NCBI GenBank assembly: GCA_017882205.1
Contig: JADGPY010000385.1
Coordinates: 1-11,521 of the forward strand
DNA from: Chitinophagaceae bacterium
Lineage (GTDB): Bacteria; Bacteroidota; Bacteroidia; Chitinophagales; Chitinophagaceae
Length of the DNA: 11,521 bases
Reading direction: 5' to 3'
Positions within the stretch are counted from its first letter, which is position 1; every line of letters starts with the position of its first letter. The notes below the pieces were generated by a model. It was given only the letters and a program-made list of their open reading frames with translations, did no database searches and was not told the origin of the DNA. Positions 1-5,455 of the stretch are shown piece after piece. A program made the translations under genes and the position numbers.

Positions 1-422
1 GCACCGATTGCTATACCCCCGGCAATATCCAGTTTATTTGCTGGAGAAGAGGTGCCTATACCCACTCTTCCATTCGTTAATGTCATAGCATCTACAAACA
101 CTGGCCCGGCAGCAATCGTTTGGAATGCCATGGTAGCAGAAGTATAAAAGGCGGAGGTATAATAACTTTTTATTCTGCCAGAAGGCCCTATGCCACCAGA
201 ATTTGCATTAGCTCTGAACTCTATACCTGAATAAGTTGGAGCCCCGAAATTTGTATTTGCCTCAATGATTAGAGGCGAACCATTTACATTTGTATTGGCG
301 TTTTTTATATGAAGGGTGGTTTCAGGAGATGTAGTTCCTATACCGGTAAACTGCGAAAATAAATGTGTAGAAAACATTAATGCAAAAGAAAGAAAGCCTG
401 GTTTAATAAACAGCTTTATCAT
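1..422 (-). CDS. Secreted surface protein with GIGTTSP repeats, partial (3' end outside window)
   Basis: The frame is open from an ATG at 422-420 to the left edge, giving 140 codons with no stop, so only the N-terminal part is present. The product begins MIKLFIKPGFLSFALMF and shows a Sec signal peptide (Lys near the start, a hydrophobic core, then FSQ at about residue 24). The mature part starts with GIGTTSPETTLHIKN, and a second copy, VGIGTSSPANKLDIAGG, lies near the edge. This motif is common in Bacteroidota cell-surface and tail-fibre-like proteins of poorly known function; each copy usually opens a beta-rich segment. The same architecture occurs in the minus-strand gene at 8558-9784. Adhesin-like or structural surface protein is the best guess. 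Upstream, TAAGTTTG (449-442 on the minus strand) matches the Bacteroidota -7 consensus TAnnTTTG, but no good -33 box is visible. No C-terminal sorting domain can be assessed. Confidence 0.8.
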   Translation of the reverse strand, partial: MIKLFIKPGFLSFALMFSTHLFSQFTGIGTTSPETTLHIKNANTNVNGSPLIIEANTNFGAPTYSGIEFRANANSGGIGPSGRIKSYYTSAFYTSATMAFQTIAAGPVFVDAMTLTNGRVGIGTSSPANKLDIAGGIAIG

Positions 423-660
423 GATAATAAGTTTTATTCAACAAACTTAAATCATCTAAGTATAGAAATTCTAAGGCTTCTTCACAGAATGTTGGAAGGG
501 GATGTTAAAGAGTCTTTTTTTCTTGCATTTCTCTTAAATGTCAGCTATCATTGCATTGACTAACGACTTATCCCTATAAACTTTTGTACTCTAATCTCGC
601 AGACGGACTTTAATTCTCCACCTGTACTAATCCGTGAACCATGGTGAAAACAAAAAAGAT
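423..660. other. Divergent intergenic region with possible promoters
   Basis: This spacer separates two divergent genes and should hold promoters for both. For the minus-strand gene, TAAGTTTG at 449-442 fits the Bacteroidota -7 element. For the plus-strand effector gene, TTG at 556-558 and AACTTTTG at 579-586 (one mismatch to TAnnTTTG) are 20 bases apart, which is the usual spacing. A sigma70-like reading, TTGCAT at 551-556 and TATAAA at 575-580, is also possible. These are pattern matches only. No coding sequence was found that I would defend. Confidence 0.35.
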
Positions 661-665
661 AAGGA
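661..665 (+). promoter_or_regulatory. Probable ribosome binding site deciding the effector start
   Basis: AAGGA lies 7 bases upstream of the ATG at 673. The frame can be extended to a GTG at 634, but that start has no comparable site and would add a charged, low-complexity N-terminus (NHGENKKDKDNN). Proteins with eCIS-type leaders commonly begin MKTH or similar, so ATG 673 is preferred. Confidence 0.5.
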
Positions 666-672
666 TAATAAT

Positions 673-1980
673 ATGAAGACCCACCAGTTAAAAAAAAACG
701 AGAAGGGTAGTAAGGCCAATCAGATGTTCTTTGTTGGAAACCAGACATCATTGATGCCTGCACTATTTTTCCAGCCGTCAATGAGGCAGAGAAAGTTGGA
801 TAAGGCACTTTCCTCTACAGCCATTCAGGCTAAATCAACAATTGATGCTCCACATAGCACACATGAAAAGGAGGCAGACAGCATTGCTAATGCTTTTACT
901 CAATCTCAAAATAAAGAATATAACTCCTCTGCTTTACAAATGCGTTCAAATATGCGAATTACCCCTATCACAAACCCTGCAATCCAGAGAAGTGTGAAAA
1001 CATGGGGGGGAGAGTGGGATACAACAAAATATGAAAAAGTTATACCTGCAACTGCGGGAGGTGGCAGAGGAGCAGAAATTGAATTAAACTTTCAGCCTGG
1101 AAATATGGTTAATGCAGAGTTAATAGGTTTAATCCAAACAACAAAAGCTATTAACCAGGGGAAAGTAACTTATATTGGAGATCCGACGAGAGAAAGTCAT
1201 GGAATTAAATCAGCAAATGCAATAGAAATTGATAAAACAACCAAGGAGACTGATGAAGGTACGCATATTGATCAGGTAGGGTATAATAGAAATCCGTTAT
1301 ATGCTGTTGAGGGTGCACCCAATGCCGACAAAAATCTGTCTGATACACTACCTGTCGCAGGAGATGTTACCAAATCAAACTCGTTTGGACGACATGGCTT
1401 TCGTTATAAAGATGGCGAAGGTAATTTAAAAGAACAAGATGCTTTTTTGTACGATAGACCTCTTCAATTAAATGTAGATAAAGACTCAAGTAATATTTTT
1501 GAAGTTGCAGCCCTTGCAATTAAAGGAAATCAAAATGGCATATATTATGGTTCGATTCAATGGGGCTGGAGAACCGACTCGAAAGGGAATCATGACTTAA
1601 TGCCCTTGAAGGCAGTATCACAGGCTATTCCGACATCATCTTTTCTCAAGGCCGGAGAACTTTGGAATAGTGGTCAAACTTCTACTCCAGAGGATACCCT
1701 TGATTTAATAACCAAAGATGTAAAAGTTACAACCAAGCAAATTTATGAGGATATAACACCTTCTGCTCCGCCAATAATGTCAATACAATCCCCACCCATG
1801 TCAGGAATTCCAAGAAGTATTCCTGCAGGAACAAGAGTACAAATAATTTTCTTTGGCGCCAGTTTAATTGCAGGTGGAGAAAAGCCTCCTCAAATTAAGG
1901 TTGTAGATGGATCCCTTACAGGAACTACTATCGCAATTTCTAAAGCAGACATGGCTAATTTACGAGCCGAAAGACCATAG
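673..1980 (+). CDS. Putative eCIS-associated effector with DUF4157-type N-terminal leader
   Basis: The product is 435 aa from ATG 673 (a GTG at 634 would give 448). Residues about 33-75 contain an FFQP segment, RQRKLDKAL and then AIQAKSTIDAPHSTHEKEAD followed by SIANAF. This matches the 'IQAKLxIxxPxDxyExEADxVAxxVM' leader that precedes DUF4157 and other cargo domains in eCIS-associated proteins. No HExxH zinc motif is present, so it is not the DUF4157 peptidase itself. The body starts at about residue 107 (VKTWGGEWDTTKYEKV) and runs to about 335, with aromatic/Gly-rich motifs (GRHGFRYKDGEG, YYGSIQWGWRTDS, SSFLKAGELWN). I recall a similar body in other DUF4157-linked proteins but know no activity. 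A Pro-rich linker leads to an SH3-like C-terminus (IPAGTRVQIIFF, IKVVDGSLTGTTI). There is no signal peptide. A lipoprotein gene follows after 2 bases. The effector role is inferred; the leader match is seen. Confidence 0.7.
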   Translation: MKTHQLKKNEKGSKANQMFFVGNQTSLMPALFFQPSMRQRKLDKALSSTAIQAKSTIDAPHSTHEKEADSIANAFTQSQNKEYNSSALQMRSNMRITPITNPAIQRSVKTWGGEWDTTKYEKVIPATAGGGRGAEIELNFQPGNMVNAELIGLIQTTKAINQGKVTYIGDPTRESHGIKSANAIEIDKTTKETDEGTHIDQVGYNRNPLYAVEGAPNADKNLSDTLPVAGDVTKSNSFGRHGFRYKDGEGNLKEQDAFLYDRPLQLNVDKDSSNIFEVAALAIKGNQNGIYYGSIQWGWRTDSKGNHDLMPLKAVSQAIPTSSFLKAGELWNSGQTSTPEDTLDLITKDVKVTTKQIYEDITPSAPPIMSIQSPPMSGIPRSIPAGTRVQIIFFGASLIAGGEKPPQIKVVDGSLTGTTIAISKADMANLRAERP

Positions 1981-1982
1981 AA

Positions 1983-2054
1983 ATGAAAATTACTATTCTT
2001 AAAATCCCCACCTTGGTTTTTCTATATCTGGGATCTTGTCGGGCTGTTCAATAA
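1983..2054 (+). other. Out-of-frame lipoprotein signal peptide (5' fragment of the next gene)
   Basis: ATG 1983 begins 2 bases after the effector's stop codon and encodes MKITILKIPTLVF, a basic start with a hydrophobic core. The frame then reads LYLGSCRAVQ and stops at TAA 2052-2054. One frame over, the DNA at 2021-2047 reads SISGILSGC, a near-perfect lipobox (LSGC), and continues as the long downstream ORF. A single missing base, most simply in the T run at 2017-2021 or the GGG at 2030-2032, would join the two into one lipoprotein signal peptide with its lipid-modified Cys at residue 22. The spacing and content make chance unlikely. Confidence 0.6.
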
Positions 2055-2680
2055 TAAATCACTCCAATATGAAGAATAAAGAAGGGTCAGAAAATAAACT
2101 CGCAGCTCAATTAATAGAAATAGGATACAGGCGGCTCTTTCAAAATGGCGGGCGAACTTTGATAGATTCTATTTGGCAAGGCGGAAAAAGCAACGATGCT
2201 TTAGAGCAGATAGTCCTTCATACCGGAAATGAAGACTATGTTCGTTTGTTAGCCTCTGAGGTTTTATATTTTAAAAATCATGATTATCCACTATCTGATT
2301 GGAATGATACCCTTGCTCATATTTATTCACAAGCACTGGCGATTTCCGGACAGAATGAGGGTGCTTTAATACCAGGAAACCAATGGGGTTTTATGTATCA
2401 TACCGATAAGCTTGGCATAAACGATTTTGGAAATTTGGGTAAACATTTGATGAATACTGGCAAATACGCTATTCCTTCTTTGGCTAAACTTTTAGATGAT
2501 AATAATTTTCTCGTTTATGAAGGAAGTAGAGATGCTACTACAGGAAATAGCCTGAAATACCGTGTAAAAGATGCAGCCGCCTATTACATCGGAAAAATAG
2601 CAGGTGTCTTTGTAAAATTTTACGAAAGCAATGTTGATAGAGATGCGGAGATAGAACGCCTCAAAGAAAAACTCAAATAG
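2036..2680 (+). CDS. Predicted lipoprotein, possible immunity/partner of the upstream effector (apparently frameshifted start)
   Basis: The ORF is 214 aa if read from TTG 2036. A cytoplasmic ATG at 2069 (MKNKEGSENK) is an alternative, and the joined gene from 1983 would be about 232 aa. The sequence opens with the lipobox LSGC followed by a hydrophilic stretch, which suggests an envelope-anchored protein whose signal peptide lies one frame away. The mature part looks mostly helical. Motifs include NQWGFMYHTDKLG, FGNLGKHLMNTGKYAIPSL, KLLDDNNFLVYEGSRDAT and YRVKDAAAYYIGKI, then a charged tail (RDAEIERLKEKLK). The 'AIPSLAKLLDD' and 'YRVKDAAAYYI' segments recall HEAT-like helical repeats. I do not recognise a named family. 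Its tight placement behind the effector gene suggests coupled translation and a joint function, possibly protecting the producer. It is either a real broken gene, a sequencing error, or an ORF rescued by ribosomal slippage. Confidence 0.6.
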   Translation: MSGCSIINHSNMKNKEGSENKLAAQLIEIGYRRLFQNGGRTLIDSIWQGGKSNDALEQIVLHTGNEDYVRLLASEVLYFKNHDYPLSDWNDTLAHIYSQALAISGQNEGALIPGNQWGFMYHTDKLGINDFGNLGKHLMNTGKYAIPSLAKLLDDNNFLVYEGSRDATTGNSLKYRVKDAAAYYIGKIAGVFVKFYESNVDRDAEIERLKEKLK

Positions 2681-2939
2681 ACCTTTTTTTACATAGTATT
2701 TAAACTATTTTTTAATAGTTCTATCTAAGAGAAAATGGAAAGAATAATTGCCAATGATAAAAATGTTACAGAAAATCTCCATATTGTTTTCATAAACTTA
2801 GTTTCTTTCAGAATGCAAACTTCTTATCAATTGCACAATGGACAACTACATGGCAGTAATGTTTTGTATTTCTTTTAACAAAGGAAAGTGGTCGGTGGTT
2901 AAACTTTGCTTCTCAACATTCATTTTCTAACTTTAAACC
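2681..2939. other. Intergenic region between lipoprotein gene and cydA
   Basis: The spacer is A/T-rich and non-coding as far as I can see. It starts with a T7 run (2683-2689) and an AT-only-loop hairpin at 2703-2720 (listed separately). The cydA promoter should lie in the second half. Near-matches to TAnnTTTG occur (for example around 2855-2862 and 2900-2909), but none is exact with a well-spaced -33 box, so no promoter is called. Confidence 0.4.
2703..2720 (+). terminator. Weak AT-rich hairpin, possible transcription end of the effector/lipoprotein pair
   Basis: AACTATT (2703-2709) and AATAGTT (2714-2720) are perfectly complementary over 7 bp around a TTTT loop. It lies 22 bases after the lipoprotein stop codon. 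It is GC-poor and lacks a downstream T run, so it is not a classical intrinsic terminator; the T7 run precedes the hairpin. The position is suitable but the evidence is thin. Confidence 0.3.
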
Positions 2940-4331
2940 ATGAACGTAGAGATACTCTCCCGCATTCAGTTTGCTTTTACTATTGCTTTTCATTATATCT
3001 ACCCGCCGTTAAGTATTGGCCTGGGTGTAATGCTGGTATTGATGGAAGGCATGTACCTGAGAACGGGCAAAAAGATCTATGAAATAATGACCCGGTTCTG
3101 GATAAAGATCTTTGCACTTATCTTCGGTATCGGTGTGGTAACTGGCATTATCATGGAATTTGAATTTGGCACTAACTGGGCAGTATATTCGAAATACGTA
3201 GGCGATGTTTTTGGTAGTGCACTGGCAAGCGAAGGACTCTTTGCATTTGCACTTGAAAGTGGTTTTTTGGGCATCCTTATTTTCGGCTGGAACAGGGTAA
3301 GCTCCAGGGTGCATTTCTTCTCAACCCTGATGGTGGCATTTGGTGCTATCTTCTCGGCTGTTTGGATTGTGGTAGCCAATTCCTGGCAGCAAACGCCTGC
3401 TGGTTTTCATATTGTTGGCGAAGGCATGAAGGCCCGTGCAGAGATCACTGATTTCTGGGCCATGGTCTTTAATCCTTCTTCAAACACCCGCCTTATTCAT
3501 GTATTGATAGCAGCTTTTCTTGCCGGAGCATTCCTGGTACTAAGTGTACATGCATATTATATTTTAAGAAATAAATTTTCCGACATTGCAAAAGCAGGCT
3601 TCAAGATTGCACTCGTCTTTGCTATGATCGCTTCTATATTACAGTTCTGGTCGGGCGATAGTTCCGCAAAAAAAGTGTCGATATACCAACCCGCTAAATT
3701 AGCGGCGTTCGAAGGACATTATGATAGTTCCAGGGCAGATCTCTATCTTTTCGGAATCACCGATCCCCAAAAGCAAACGTCCACAGGCATTAAAGTTCCG
3801 GGTGGGCTTTCTTTTCTCTTATATGGAGATTTTAATTCACCGGTGAAGGGTGTGAATACTTTTAAAAAAGAAGACAGGCCCGGAAATTATGCAACAGCTT
3901 TTGTTTTTCAGACCTATCATATCATGATACTCTGCGGTTTATTTATGGTCGCACTTACGCTTTATGCCTGCTTCCTGTGGTGGCGGGGCAAATTATTCAA
4001 TTACAAATGGCTGATGATTGTATGTTGTTTTTCGGTGCTGGTACCCCAAATCGCCAACCAGGCAGGGTGGTATAGCGCAGAAGTAGGCCGGCAACCCTGG
4101 CTGGTATATGGCCTGCTCAGAACAAGTGAAGGTTTGACCCGTTCCTTGAAAGAAGGACAGGTATTGTTTTCTTTGATATTATTCACAGTAGTTTACATCA
4201 TGCTTTTTTTATTGTTCATTTATATGATGAATAAACATATCGTACATGGGCCTGTAGAAGATAAAAATGAGGAACTACCGGAAGGTAGTAAACGAAACAA
4301 CCCGATTCTAAAAGATCCAAAACAATCATAA
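2940..4331 (+). CDS. cydA: Cytochrome bd ubiquinol/menaquinol oxidase subunit I
   Basis: CydA is a 463-aa inner-membrane subunit that oxidises quinol and, with CydB, reduces O2 to water at high affinity. Expected haem ligands are present: His18 in FHYIYPP (E. coli His19), His187 in TRLIHVLIAA (E. coli His186) and Met329 in FQTYHIM (the b558 methionine). Glu98 and Glu106 in ASEGLFAFALES match the conserved proton-path acids. GTNWAVYSKYVGDVFG and GWYSAEVGRQPW are family signatures. The quinol-binding Q-loop (about residues 240-320) keeps QPAKLAAFEG (Lys253, Glu258) but is short; at 463 aa the protein is well below the roughly 520 aa of the E. coli long-loop form. The start at ATG 2940 puts the first His at the usual place. 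The stop overlaps the cydB start by one base (TAATG), so the two are co-translated. No cydDC or haem-assembly genes are in view. Confidence 0.97.
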   Translation: MNVEILSRIQFAFTIAFHYIYPPLSIGLGVMLVLMEGMYLRTGKKIYEIMTRFWIKIFALIFGIGVVTGIIMEFEFGTNWAVYSKYVGDVFGSALASEGLFAFALESGFLGILIFGWNRVSSRVHFFSTLMVAFGAIFSAVWIVVANSWQQTPAGFHIVGEGMKARAEITDFWAMVFNPSSNTRLIHVLIAAFLAGAFLVLSVHAYYILRNKFSDIAKAGFKIALVFAMIASILQFWSGDSSAKKVSIYQPAKLAAFEGHYDSSRADLYLFGITDPQKQTSTGIKVPGGLSFLLYGDFNSPVKGVNTFKKEDRPGNYATAFVFQTYHIMILCGLFMVALTLYACFLWWRGKLFNYKWLMIVCCFSVLVPQIANQAGWYSAEVGRQPWLVYGLLRTSEGLTRSLKEGQVLFSLILFTVVYIMLFLLFIYMMNKHIVHGPVEDKNEELPEGSKRNNPILKDPKQS

Positions 4332-5368
4332 TGGAAACAATCCTGGGCATCAATCTGCAGACCTGGTGGTTCCTCATACTTGGCGGGGTTTTCAGTGCCT
4401 ATGCCATCCTGGATGGTTTTGACCTTGGCGCCGGAGCCATGCATTTATTCTTAAAAAAAGAAGAAAGCCGAAGGATTGCCATGAATGCGGTGGGGCCTGT
4501 ATTTGATGGTAACGAGGTTTGGCTGGTAATGGGGGGTGGGGCATTGTTTGCAGGCTTCCCCGTGGCCTATGCCACTTCACTTTCTGCCATGTATATCCCC
4601 TTTATTTTTCTATTTGTAGGATTAATATGGAGAACGGTAGCCATCGAATTCCGAAATAAAGAAAAGATGCTCTGGTGGCGGAGAACCTGGGATATTGTGT
4701 ATGCATTTTCCAGTGGTAGCATAGCGTTTACGCTAGGGCTGATCTTAGGAAATGTAGTATACGGCATGTCTTTTAATGGCGATGGAGATTTCATCGGCCA
4801 TTTTTCTGACCTCTTTAATCCTTATGCACTCGTTACCGGCCTCACAGCCCTTGCCTTATTTATGATGCATGGGGCCGTTTATCTTTCCTTAAAGACCGAA
4901 GGCCGGCTCTTTGTAAAGATTAAAATTATGCTCCGGAGGTTTGTTAATTTTTTCATTGTCACATTTGTATTACAGGCCATCGCCACCATTGTATTTATTC
5001 CTTATATCACTGACCGTTTCAGAAAGCATCCGGTGTTGTTTATATTCCCGGCCATTACTCTGCTCAGCATTGCCAATATTACACGTTGCGTATCCAAAAG
5101 AAAATATGGGTGGGCGTTTTTCTTTTCATCAGTCACCATTGCTTCCCTGTTTTCCCTGGTAGCCCTGGCTCTATATCCCAATCTGCTGATCTCTTCTTCC
5201 GCCTCCATGCACAATATCAACATATACAATGCGGCTTCTTCCAGCAGCACCTTAAAAACCTTGCTATTGATCGCCTGCATCGCCACTCCTTTGATATTTA
5301 CCTACACAGCATTTGTGTTCTGGACTTTTAAAGGTAAGGCGAAATTGGAGGAGCATCCGGGTGGATGA
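4331..5368 (+). CDS. cydB: Cytochrome bd ubiquinol/menaquinol oxidase subunit II
   Basis: CydB is the 345-aa integral-membrane partner of CydA and stabilises the haem-bearing subunit. It opens with the family signature WWFLILGGVFSAYAILDGFD followed by LGAGAM, then RRIAMNAVGPVFDGNEVWLV (Asp59 corresponds to the conserved Asp58 of E. coli) and GGALFAGFPVAYATSLS. About eight hydrophobic segments follow, ending in a last helix (LLLIACIATPLIFTYTAFVFW) and a short basic tail. Length is slightly under the typical 340-380 range midpoint and looks complete. ATG 4331 overlaps the cydA stop. A CydX-type third subunit is not apparent downstream: the only overlapping frame is a 13-codon ORF beginning inside the cydB stop, which is not convincing. 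Confidence 0.96.
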   Translation: METILGINLQTWWFLILGGVFSAYAILDGFDLGAGAMHLFLKKEESRRIAMNAVGPVFDGNEVWLVMGGGALFAGFPVAYATSLSAMYIPFIFLFVGLIWRTVAIEFRNKEKMLWWRRTWDIVYAFSSGSIAFTLGLILGNVVYGMSFNGDGDFIGHFSDLFNPYALVTGLTALALFMMHGAVYLSLKTEGRLFVKIKIMLRRFVNFFIVTFVLQAIATIVFIPYITDRFRKHPVLFIFPAITLLSIANITRCVSKRKYGWAFFFSSVTIASLFSLVALALYPNLLISSSASMHNINIYNAASSSSTLKTLLLIACIATPLIFTYTAFVFWTFKGKAKLEEHPGG

Positions 5369-5455
5369 AGGTGGTGATAGAATATCGGGTACTTAGAACT
5401 ATGTAACCTTTCTTGGAATAGCTTTGCCTAACTTTTATGAAGGCTAATTAGAAAT

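Noticed and set aside
489..563. A 24-codon plus-strand ORF in the first intergenic region.
   Set aside because: No ribosome binding site, no recognisable features, and it lies in the expected promoter region.
634..672. GTG-initiated 13-codon extension of the effector.
   Set aside because: A better start with AAGGA 7 bases upstream exists at 673, and the extension is charged low-complexity sequence not expected in the leader family.
710..760. The HEKEA sequence in the effector leader considered as an HExxH-type metallopeptidase site (the motif itself is at DNA about 865-880).
   Set aside because: The second His is absent; the sequence is part of the conserved leader, not a zinc site.
4001..5286. 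Several 60-100 codon antisense ORFs inside cydA, cydB and mgtA.
   Set aside because: They lie opposite certain genes, have no start context or recognisable domains, and read as complements of hydrophobic codons.
5365..5406. A 13-codon ORF (MKVVIEYRVLRTM) overlapping the cydB stop, in the place where a CydX subunit gene could be.
   Set aside because: It is too short and has no membrane helix, so it is unlikely to be CydX.
5369..5455. Possible Mg2+ riboswitch or leader peptide upstream of mgtA.
   Set aside because: The gap is only 87 bp and holds no stable extended structure or proline-rich mini-ORF that I can see.
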